This document shows, piece after piece, positions 34,725 to 45,501 of a DNA stretch of 64,000 bases. The DNA is from Dactylonectria macrodidyma (lineage: Eukaryota; Ascomycota; Sordariomycetes; Hypocreales; Nectriaceae). The position numbers were made by a program, and so were the translations under genes. The DNA lies in contig JAGMUV010000001.1 of NCBI GenBank assembly GCA_020744425.1, forward strand, positions 1,302,001-1,366,000, read 5' to 3'. The notes below the pieces were generated by a model. It was not told the origin of the DNA. It did not search any database and was given only the letters and a program-made list of their open reading frames with translations. Each line of letters opens with the position of its first letter. The stretch's first letter is position 1.

Positions 34725-37700
34725 CCGACCTGGCTATCCATCAGCTGCTGACTTCCAATCATACCGTTACATCTACGTCCGCATTCGCTCCATCTTGCTG
34801 GATCTCGCAAATCTCATCTCATCACTCAATCCACCATATCGCAGGTCATCACCCCACTCGCTCGTCATCTCCCGCCCTCTTCCTCCACCCTTCATGCATG
34901 CCCTCGCCTCCTTGGCTGTCCATGCCAAATCCAGCTGCAGTCGTCGTTCTCCAGGCTCCAACTTCCAGCAACCTCTGCGGCACCCTCTGCGACACCCTCT
35001 GCTCGGCCTACCCCGACGCTGCCCCTGCACCACTTAGTGCTCTTCAAGACCAGCCCTTGCTTAGTTTCCGCCGTTGCTTTTTCTTCGCAGGCCTAGCCGC
35101 ACACGCCCAGCCGCCCACCGCCAGACCTAAGACACGACTGACGCCATCACCGAGGGGTAGGTACGAGTTAAGTCCCAATTAGCCACAGCTACTAACTCGT
35201 AATTGAACGACTTTCTCGGGGACGTCAGTCGCCTAACTGTCCAACCAAACTCAGCCTCTGTTCTGACCTGCCTTGCTCCGGCAACCTCCGCCTCATCCAA
35301 CCAAACTATCGACACCAATTCGCTCCTCTCGCGGTTAGGCGTCGATCACCATAACCGTATATGGGACGCCACCATCGGGACACCCGTTCTGCTCATGGCC
35401 CTTGGCCTCCATGGGTCTTGCGCCTCTTTCTTGAAGCCTCGTGGCCGCCTTGACCTCCAGTTCGTTAGCGAGTGTGCATAAAGCACTACACAGTCCCGTC
35501 CTCATGAGCAACAGCAGAATCAATCACCAACATCTCTCCACTCCGGGCCGTGTTAGCCCCAGAGCCCAACTAACTAGTTAAAACACCCCAAGCACCTAAG
35601 GCATATGGGGCCCGTCCTACAAAACGCACAGCAGGTTTATCGAATCATCTGCTTCGTGTTCTGGACTGCAATTGGAGTTTTGCCACCCCATGATCGACGA
35701 CCCGCCCCAGCAGTGCATGAGTGGCTCCGACACTATGACCTTCACTGGTATTGTTCCGTTCCCGAATCCCAAAAACATGACCGCCTTTTGGTTTATCTCT
35801 CAGGATGGTTCAATGATAAACACATAGGCTGCTACGACGAATCAGATGCTTTAACATATGTCGACTTGGCAACATTATCCCGCATTTGCGGGTCAGAAAC
35901 ACCAATGACGCCATCACCGTGCCCCTAAGTTGTGTATTTCTGGGGCCATCTCGGTTATTCCACCGCCTGGGACCTGTAGGCTCCATTCTCAGCAACAGTT
36001 AGTGACCTTGGGTGGGATGGAGTAACTAGACAAGGATGAAAGACATAGGGTGGGCGAGGGTGGGTGAGCACGAGCAGCTTGCCTTTTCAACCCCAAGCCA
36101 GCTGAGCAATCTGCTTTGGACCCCCACCAATGGCGTCTGCCAGACAATCTTTGAAACCCCTGACAAGTTACTTATCCCACAATGTAGGTGCGTTTTCGGG
36201 ACGGATTCGGCTCTATGTCAGGTTAGTCTTTTCTTTTTTTACTTCTTCCTTTTTCCCACGCTCTACTCCAATCAAAGCCATGCTCAGATCGCTAATGAAA
36301 GGTCTTCCTGCACACCACATGGCGATCATGTCCTAAAGTAGCGAACCAAGCACTACGGGAGCAAATGCCTTAGACCCTCTTCGATGTTGGAGCCATGTGC
36401 TTCAGCGCTGGCTGCCAAGAATCTACGGTTCTTTTGGCTCAGAGCCACGTATGAACTGACCGCATCATCTGCCTCGGCACAGCTTAAAGCCCCTGCCAGA
36501 AAATACTGAGCTGAATATGGGAAACAAGCGACTCCGCCATCTTGGTTGAAGGAAAAGAATCAAAAGCCGCTACAAATGATCAAGTAGTAATGGGACTATG
36601 AGCAACTGCACAGCTCAAGGAGAACCTAGAGCGATTGCAGCTTAGGGGTGCCTCATGCGAACAGACAGCTCTGTGATCGACAGCTGTTTCTGCTATTTAC
36701 TCGGCAGAAGCAAGCAGGACACTGCCCCTCCCCCGTTCTCAACCCTTCCTCACCCATAGCTTCAGGGCGTTTAGCTAGACTAGCATTTCGGTTTTCGGCG
36801 CACCAGATGATCTGGACTGCCCAGAGCATCCACCCCAGCTTCTTGCTAGTAGACTGCGACGAGGCTCGTCTACAGATCACAGCTTGAGGAATTCCATCGT
36901 TGTCGTTCAATAGGAAGGAGATTCCCCCCCACAGATGGGCGATATCACGGGATTTCCATAACGCTTCAATCGCAGGTGAGAACGAATATCACAGCTACTA
37001 GGCAAAGTCTAACAGGAGATTTGATTCGGAACTATGAAACTACTGTTGTTAGGTGCACCATTCCTCAAATATCCACCTAGCGCATCATGGGACTGATACC
37101 CCTTGTTGGATCACCCCAGTTTCTTTAGTTGCATTGAAGCCACCACCGGCGGGTCTTTCTGGAAGTTACAGCTTACCGCACCGTGGCCACCGCCTGCAAG
37201 GCCAATCTCCAGTGTGACTATTGTGATATTTGCCTGGCATATGGAGTCAGTGGGCTTTGAAATGCGCACACCCGTCCAACCGCGTCGCTATTGTTCTTTG
37301 CAGCTCCGTCATCTCGTTGGCAGGTCATTCTCGGTACTCCATTACAGATTCCCGCAACATGTACCACATTCATCCCTGTCGACACTCTTACCTTGTCCTG
37401 CCCTTCTATAGCTCCGAAGTTCTGAGACACACCAATTAGCGGTTACATGAGAGAAGCGGATGCGTCGTGAGAAATTTTCGAACTAGCATTTGGAGCCAGG
37501 AACCCCAGCTAATCAGGGAACAAAGCAACAACCCTGTCCCAACCACTCGCAGGGCATCCAATCACAATGCCCCATGTTGGCTTGTAAGTGAAGACACGAT
37601 AATTGATTGACAACTCAATGGCATTCAGCCAGGTCTAGAACAGCTCGGTATCACGGACAGCTGCATTTGTCGAGGGAAGTCTGGAAAGCACGCAGCCATC

Positions 37701-40008
37701 AACTCCATTCATGTCATTTGAATGACGTACCTATGAGGGTAAGGGATTCACGCAGTGTGACTGAATTAACACAAATCACAAATTACAAATGGAGGTAGCA
37801 CAATGCAGTGACTCCGGTCTCGACCGGGCTAGCACTGCACAACCTGCACACCTCATCTCTCGTCTCAGTTTCGCAAATCATCCTTTCACATATTATAATC
37901 TTCGCATACAGAGGCACGCCCATGGCCTATGATGGCATTGGGCCGGTGCACTGATGCAAAGCGAACAAAAGACGGCTGAAACCCATGTCTGATTTGTTAA
38001 TAATTACTGACATCTCGCATGCGGCGATACAATATCTATCCTTACTACCTTCATGGACCCAGTACCCGGGCCTGCGCCTGCTCCGTACTCAAGTACTACA
38101 TGGTATGTGCGGAGTAGGAGTAGATGATCCATGTCCCATGCAAGAAGAATGGGTTACCAGCATCGAGTGCCTTCGTGTACCCCCCCTTCGTTTAAGAGCG
38201 CTAAGCAGGCAGAAGTTCAGGGGAGGTATTCGCACCGGCCAAGTTCCCGACAGGCATCCCTTGTAAGCTAACCCCACGGCCGGGAACGATGATCCTCTGC
38301 TGCCACACCAGTAATTGGCAGATTAGCGGCATCTCAACATCTACCCGCCGCGACTAACGATCCGCTGCCATGTAATAGGGCTTCATCATCGCATGTGCGT
38401 CATGCCCGGATTCTCCATGTTCTGCACTTCCTTTTCTTCTGAGGAGAGCTTCCGGTGACGTTCATAGCCGCAATGGTATTATGCAGGCTCGTGTTGAGCG
38501 GAATGCAACCCGCTGTCAAACGACTATCCATGCAGGGATCGTCGTCTCTGACTCGGTTCGAGCACCGCGAGTTGCGCTTGTCGAGCTTCTCACTCACGCA
38601 GACTAGAGCCTTCACTACAACATACGTCTGAATGCAGTTGAATTACAGCAAAATGAACTTTCGTTTGGTTCGTATCGTTGCTGATATGGCGGCCAAGTTG
38701 TGAAGCTTAATACGCATGAGACGGCCAAGGATGGGAGTGATGCGGATGTAACTGACACTCCTGGCCGATGAACGACGGGCACATTATCGAATCTGCTGCA
38801 TCGCAAACTTATCCCCATCCATATCCTATGCTGCATTCTGATAATCTGATCTCGCCGTGAACCATCCCTGAAGATCAGACCCAGTGGAGCCGAAAGGGGG
38901 GGGGGGTTGTTGCATCGATTGAGAACCAACACATTGAACACAGGCTGCGGCCGCCTCTGCGGGATTTGCCCAGCGGCCAAGCTGCAGCAGGTACTCTTGC
39001 GGAGCCAAGCTTGTGTACCCACCGAGCTCCGGCATCTGCTACAGGCTGCAACCCCTTGACAATAGGTACTCCCGATCACTCGGTCAAGACACCCACTGTC
39101 AACAACAGAAACAGTGGGTTGCTTCCAGAGGAAAAAGCAATCCTCCCGCCCATCCTGCTTATCCGGTTTTCCCCTGACCCAATGGGATGCGGTCACTTCG
39201 ATCTCGGTGCTTCCCCTCCCCAACTAAGAATCGGGCAGCCCGATCGTCCGACACGAGGCTGGCTGGAACCATACTTCTAAGATGGAGATATCTCAGCCCA
39301 TTACCGCTTCGAGTACTAAGCTCCGGCAGACTTGCAGAAATTGGATGCACGCTGGACGCTGGAGGTGAGTCATTTGCTAAAAGGCATGCAAGCCGCATAC
39401 GCGGTACTATGATAATAATAGTGATGTTGAACCAATCGTCTATATTTTAGACGAAAGGTATTCTCGTTCGGCTTGTTTCTAACGGGTAACAGTGATCACG
39501 GGAACACCTCGGCGTCCAACCGACATACAGCCCACCGTTCTGCCAAGAAGGATAACCCAAAAACAACTCTCCAAAAAACTCCAGACAACCTTGACTCCGA
39601 TTTTGCTTTCTCCCGATTTGTCTCTTACCAAACATATTCGCTAGGTCCCGTAAGGAAATCCTGACTGGCAAGGCTCGCTACCAAGATGTCTAACACATAC
39701 CCTCCATACCCAAAGAAGAAAGTTGAAAAAAAAGAAATGTTGTGTCCCGAACGCCAATCTGCTAACTCCGTAATATGCAGCAAGCCGGATAGCGTGCCAA
39801 GAGCCGCGATAATACCGGCAAGTGCGCAGAATGTAAAGGACCATAGGCCATTGATGTCTGGAAGCACTTTCATGCCGTCTGACCAATGTCGTGGCGCAGT
39901 CGGGCGACGGCCGGAGAGACAAGCATCTCCGCCAAGATCGGTGAGTCGGTGTGCCATGACATGACAGCGCTATAGCTTCCACACCACCATGATGACAACG
40001 ATAACCTG

Positions 40009-42771
40009 TCACGCAATAGTCTTGTCGATCTTGACGAGTAGTTTTCCGCCATCGACAGGGTATCCGCGAGGATCCATGAGCCGCACGAATCGATAGCCCG
40101 TACGCAGACGGTCCAGGCGAATGCAAGCCCAGCCGAGAACTGAGGAGCTGACAATTTTTGCCGAGTCATCCTCAACTTTAAGCCTAGATGACACGAAAGT
40201 TAGTGCTGTGCAACAAAGAAATATGCAACTACCGGGCCGAAGTTGTGGACACCAAATCGAATGGACCCTTGATAGATGAGCTTGCCTCGCGACACTTGTC
40301 TGCAGTATTGCACTTTTTTCGTCATTGCACATTTTAGCAACGGGTTCATTGGGCCAGATGCCCCGGCAGTCGCCGCGGCCAGTTCCACGAGAACATGCTC
40401 GAATCCCGCAGTTCGAGTGGGCCGGGTGAGGGTGAGGGCCTCAAAGCTGTGTCACCTGGAGGTTTCGCTCCCAGCCAATAAGATTATGTACTGAGAGAAA
40501 ATCCGGGTGGGTGACTGACTCCCAACTGTTCATGCATTGCCGAACTCTCGGCAAACCAAGGAACAGGCTCTCGCTCGAGACATTTTCCAATCTCCTGATG
40601 GGTTGGCGGTGGTCACGCACCGTTCAGGACACTAGTTCGCACGGGGGAGAAAGCATTGGCAGTCGGGCAGTCACACAACAATGCTGGCGGAAAGGGTGTA
40701 GGGGTGAGACACGGAAAAGCAAGATGTGCACAAAAGAAAGTATGACAACTCACCGAATGAAGCCCAGCTCCTCGACGACTTTAGGGATGTTGAGGAACTT
40801 GAGGAGCGAGCCCTGTGGGCCAAAACTCGGATGGTCTGTCCTGCCTACGTCCGACTTTTGTTTGTATTCGCACTCCCCATCCCGATCCGTCTCATCTGGC
40901 CTTCCGACATGAAGTTCCGCCTTGATGAGGGGGCGGATAGTGCTAGCACTACGTGTATTGTCATTCGCGTCACCCTCCTGTAGCGGGATGTGCCGGCCAG
41001 CGAAAACGGTGATCTTCAGGTTCATGGTGCGACCAGGAGCAGCCTCACTCTCAGTCTCGGTCGACTTGTTGGAGCTTAGATAACCTGGAGGCTTGAGGAC
41101 CCAGCCTTTTGTGTCGGCGAACATGCCCTCGTTGAGCATCATTCCTTGGTCGACATTCTGCCAATTCATGGCTACCATCTGAACGCCACCGCGCCAAAAG
41201 AGGCTTGGGTCTGGGTTGGAGCTGTCGATCCTCCGCCCGGCAGGGAAAGCCCTCATGAAATAACCCTTGTTGTGAGTGAACATTTCGCGATGTTGTTTTT
41301 GCCTGAGCTCACGGATGCGGTTTTCGCTGATGGAAAATATGTGAGGGGGGATCTTGGCCTCTGGCGTCTCGAGGCTTTTGTAGTGCTGACTTCGCGTATA
41401 GATGGCCAGGCTACCGAGACTCTCACAAATGGGCACCTTGGCGCTCTTCGAATCTGGAGGGATGTAGCCAGGTGCTGAAGAACCCGAGATGAGCCAAGGA
41501 CGCTCGCGTACATGGTCGTCCTCAGAATCAGAAGCATCGGCGTCCTCGGAAAGAATCGCAGGCAATCCCATTGTCGTTGCGGGCACGACAATCTTATCGT
41601 GGGCCTTCTTCACCTTGATGAGAATCTTGTTACGCAAATCTCCCAGCTTAGGAAGCCTAAACTTGGGGTCACAGCCATCAAGCGGAGCATCCAAAAGCAG
41701 CCCCTTCCATTCCTCTTTCATGATTTTCACCATGATTTCCTGCTGGTCTGTGTCCGTGTGAACTTCAAGGCTGATGATGATAGGCAAGTCGTTGCCCTCG
41801 AATGCGGTCTCCTTGATCGCCTGGCACACCTCCCGAAAACCGCATGGTGCGGTAAATGTCCAGCCATGTGTGACAATCGGTTCGCCATTCGTAAATGGTT
41901 GTCGTACAGGCGCTCGTCCCCGTCCGGGGGTGTCGATGCGGTCGTGGGATTCCTTAGGATCCGCAGGGAATTGATTGCTTGACCTCGGTGATGGGTCGTT
42001 TTCCAACCGACTGTTAGCACTCGCACTGCGTGGACGATTCCCTGACTTGTCGGCGAGGTATTCCTCTACGGTGTCATAGACGGCCGTCGCTGCATTAGGA
42101 AACGAACTGCCAGAAAGAACACGCCCATGCCCCTTGGCGGACCTTGAGCTGCTAGGTGATGTGATGACGTTCCCATTCCAGACATCGATTTCGATACAAC
42201 GGCAACCACTTCGGAGGACCTATTTGCGACAATGTGAGCAAATGACAACAACTTCGTTGAGAAAGAGCCCACTAACGTCCTTGTATGCTTCTGGTGAACT
42301 TTTTGAAGCAAGCTGGTTTCCAATTAGGTAAGTGTTGTGGCTGCTGTTGATAAAGTAATTTGTCAAGGGTTTCGATAGATCCTTTTCTGGAAGAGGTCCT
42401 GTCGCTTCCCATGGATGATCGTGGGCCAGGGTCCAGAGAAACTCGCCCAGAGTGTATTCGGCCTTGGTCAAATCGACGCCAGTCTCGCCCTGAACGTTTT
42501 CCAAAAAATGTGCGAACTTATCCTTTGAGAGTGCATCATCGGAGCCGCGCAATTCGTTGTAAACTCGTTCGAAGATGTCGTACATGTGGGAGGTGATATC
42601 GAGAGATGGCAAAGATGACTGCGCCGAGGTACCGCTGGAGGTTTCGTCGGGTGTCATGGGCTTCGCGCATGGGTTTTGGACTTGAGTCGGGACGGCGACT
42701 CCAACAGTAATGCCAACCATTCGTCGGATGAAGTTGGTGGATTTGGCATTCGAGTTGGCGAGGATGGACAT
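40009..42771 (-). CDS. Phosphoinositide-specific phospholipase C (delta-type)
   Basis: Three exons: 42771-42277, 42219-40754 and 40183-40009, 711 residues. The enzyme cleaves PIP2 to IP3 and diacylglycerol at membranes in a calcium-dependent way. An EF-hand-like region (about 60-120) precedes the X domain, with catalytic His145 (SSHNTYL) and His283 (VTHGWT) and calcium ligands Glu175 and Asp177 (CIEIDVW) and Glu in IIISLEVH. The Y domain follows ([31 protein letters not shown] and VAMNWQN in part), then a C2 domain ([15 protein letters not shown] ... [17 protein letters not shown]). A Ser-rich insert of about 90 residues splits the X domain between Trp178 and His283. No PH domain is seen. The last intron (40184-40753) is 570 nt, far longer than the others here. 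It splits the codon in GFIR|LKVEDD, and the C2 domain is continuous across it. Confidence 0.92.
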
Positions 42772-45412
42772 TGTCCGCTGCCGTCTGGGCGCCTTGTCGC
42801 TGCGCCTGTTGGCCCTAAAGCGGCGCTGATGGCAGTGTCAGCTTTGCGCAATCGCGAGTAGAGGGGACCGTGATCGGAGACTTGGAGACATACCACGGGA
42901 CCAAAGCAGAGCAGATGCATGGCTGAGCGTAGATGCCCGGGAGCCCGGGAGCTTGGGAACTAGCTGGCGAAGCGCGGCGGGTTGCTAGTCGTCGCGGGAC
43001 ATGGGGGGCGTAGAGGAAGCAGTTGCTCGAAGAGTGTAGGCGTAGATGTTGGCAACGCGAGAGCGAGAGTGCGACGGTGATGGCGGATGGAAACCGGGAG
43101 AGGCGAGCTCGTCAAGTCGGTCCTCAGGGAGAGGCGCAATGCGAAGCAGGATGGTGCTGGCAAGGACAATCCTCGAGGACTTGGTGATGGCAGAACAAAG
43201 AACCTGTCTGAGCACAAGGAAGCAAAAAGGGAGAGGCGGCTGGAAGAAAATGAGGTGGATGGGGATGGGATGAATGTCAGCACCAGGGTCTGATAGGTGT
43301 GAGAGGCACTGTCAAGCCCCCCAAAAGCCAAGCCGTGGGAGGCGAACAAGAAATTAGCTGCTGGGGGTTGCAGGCTGCGGATAGCGGGATAGCGGATAGT
43401 TAGTGGATAGCGGATAGTGGATTGGGGGATAGCTGGGATCGCATTGGTAGGGCGTTGCGGACTTGACCGTAGCCTCGCCTGGAAGCCAAACGCTCAGTGG
43501 ACAGCGGACTCAGGGCTGGCATCACCCGCCCCACGGAAACGTCCTTTGAAGACAGCTGGAAACGGGATCTACGGACCCCAATGGACGCTTGTCGCCCTTT
43601 CTTGCCCAAAGGGGGCCCAGTTGTCCGCCGCTAACGCTGCTTGCTACTGTACACAAGGTAACCTCGAAGCAGCACAGCCCTAGAAGGCTGCAGGCTGCTC
43701 CCTCCCCTCTCCCAGACCCCTGACCACAGCGCTGGGGACCAGGCCCAGCCAGGCGGGTTGCAGGCGGTGATTGGACGTTGGCCGCACGGGATTGGGGCCG
43801 TTTGGTTCGACTGCTCCCCCATCCATTGCCCCAATGCCCAATGTCCCATGTCGCTTACCTGTTTGTGCATGTACGAAGTAACGTATTGGATGTACACAAG
43901 TCATAAGAATTGTGTGCCGTGCTATGCGCGACAATTGGAATAGGAATGTGGACACGGCTACCGTACATACCTACGTGGTGTGTTCTGCTTGCTGCCGCTG
44001 CTGCTGCGTCCTCATGCCATCGAGGCTGTGTTGTTGCGGGCTTGGCTCCGGGGACCTGCAGTGCTTGCAGAGTGCAGGAAGACGCCGGGGTTCGATTCAC
44101 CGCTAATTTCCATCGATTGACAAATGTCTGACTCTTTTCGTGGGCTATGTTCCCGCCATTGTGTTGCTGTGTTGCTGTCTCTCGCCCCGACACGGCGGTA
44201 ATTGGCATCAATGCACCCCTTGTTGCGCATCATCTCCCCGCCGACTCTCGGAGCTCGTTGAGGCCAGCCCTGGCCACAATACGGCCCCAGCCCTTTGGCT
44301 TGGCCACTGACCCAGCAGTGAGCACTCATCAAATCTCAATGCCCGGCGCAGCAGCTGTGGATACTCGGCCCGGAGCAGGCGGGGGCGACCGTGAGGTCAT
44401 AGCTCTGTCACGGGCGGTCCAGCACGCTGCATCCCCGAATTGCCCCTCTCGCCGCCCCCGGAGGAAGCACCGCCCAGCAGAGCCTCACCAAACATCCAGG
44501 TCATTCATCCATCGCCAGGGCACTAGTCCAAAGCTTGACTTGTCTTGCCTGTTCAAGAACCATTTGCACTTTTGACGCACGTCAACCATGGGCGCTGAGC
44601 TGGAGCGAGAAGTGCAATCGTGGGGCTTTGCGCACGTCTTCACTTGGACCGACGCCCCGTGAGTTGGCCCAACACAGAGCGACTGCACTGCGCATGCACC
44701 CATCCCCATCCCGCAAGGCATTATGGCTGAGCACGAGGCTGGGTCATTGTTCTCGCCTCGTTCTCAATCCTGCCTTACCCATCATCCATCTTCTTGTTTG
44801 CCTATGACGTCCTCAACGCCCAGTAGCTGCGAGGTTTGGCTCTCTTTAGCAAGGCGTTCGGCGCTGACACATAGCGGGCTGCAGCAACACCCACTACCCG
44901 CCACACTCCCACGCCACGTTGACAACCCATCTCATTGTCGACGGCGAGATGACTCTGTGGTACCCGCGTGAAGAGGGCAGTGAGAAGACAACGTTCGGCG
45001 TTGGCGCGCGGGTGGACGTCGACGCTGAAAGGGTCCATGAGGTAACCATTGGAAGCCGAGGGTGCACATATGTGATAGGGGAGTAGGAGCAGTCAGTCGA
45101 AAGTAGGACTGTTATAAAAATCGTATTGGAGTTGTGGAACGATGTTCATCATGGCAATGATGTGTGATCGTTTCCCGAGTTAGCATGAAGGTCCCAATCA
45201 ACTCAATTCACTCTCGATTTGTAGAAAGTGTCCCTGAACTACTGACGAGCCATGTCAAATGACTTGACGGCTGGGGAAAGAACATATGAATGGAGCATGG
45301 AGAGAGATAATGATGTCCGCCAAAAGCTAGCAATCCCCGCGTTGAGTGAACTGCCATCTTTTATGAGGAGCAGCAAAAAGAGAGGATAATAGTGGAATCA
45401 AACCACCTGTGT
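42772..45412. other. Intergenic region upstream of PLC
   Basis: Promoter and 5' UTR of PLC on the left, with a GCGGATAG-type repeat at 43377. The rest shows only short open frames without motifs. The right end, just 3' of the tRNA on its strand, has a T-run (CTTTTTG on the minus strand, about 45376-45380) that fits a Pol III terminator. Confidence 0.5.
43377..43432. repeat. GCGGATAG-type short tandem repeat
   Basis: About six imperfect units of GCGGATAG or GTGGATAG in 56 bases. It lies 0.6 kb upstream of the PLC start. No function inferred. Confidence 0.7.
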
Positions 45413-45501
45413 TGGACGAACAGGGAATCGAACCCTGGACCACTCCCAGATATTCGAACGAATCATGCTAAGGGAGTATTATACCACTAAACCATTCGCC
45501 C
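45413..45501 (-). tRNA. tRNA-Ala(AGC) with a 17 nt intron
   Basis: On the minus strand the acceptor stem GGGCGAA pairs with TTCGTCC and includes the G3-U70 pair that marks alanine tRNAs, with discriminator A. The A box (TGGTTTAGTGG) and B box (GGTTCGATTCC) both match the Pol III consensus. The anticodon stem CTCCC/GGGAG encloses TT-AGC-A, then a 17-base intron (TGATTCGTTCGAATATC) after position 37, then T. This gives anticodon AGC once spliced. A T-run about 35 bases downstream is a likely terminator. Confidence 0.92.

Larger units (their letters stand above)
29066..40008. other. 11 kb stretch without a confident gene
   Basis: GC-moderate sequence with many short overlapping open frames but none with a recognisable domain. 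It contains a GCTGATA duplication (29764-29784), a 15 bp repeat (30293), a candidate Cys-rich ORF (30986-31270), GCGCAACG repeats (about 32819-32842), a 12 bp repeat (33448), a TACCTACC/CCTAGGTA word cluster (33.1-34.1 kb), an inverted repeat pair (34425/34710) and a G11 run (about 38896). The part next to 29066 is the promoter of the transcription factor, and the last few hundred bases the 3' region of PLC. No transposon proteins are seen. Confidence 0.5.

Noticed and set aside
35605..35928. 107-codon frame in the gene-poor stretch
   Set aside because: No motif, no coding bias, and the opposite strand is also open.
38885..38906. Run of about 11 guanines
   Set aside because: A single homopolymer run without further runs nearby, so not a quadruplex motif; may be a length artefact.
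44088..44110. GGGGTTCGATTCACC resembling a tRNA T-arm
   Set aside because: No acceptor stem, D-arm or anticodon stem can be built around it.
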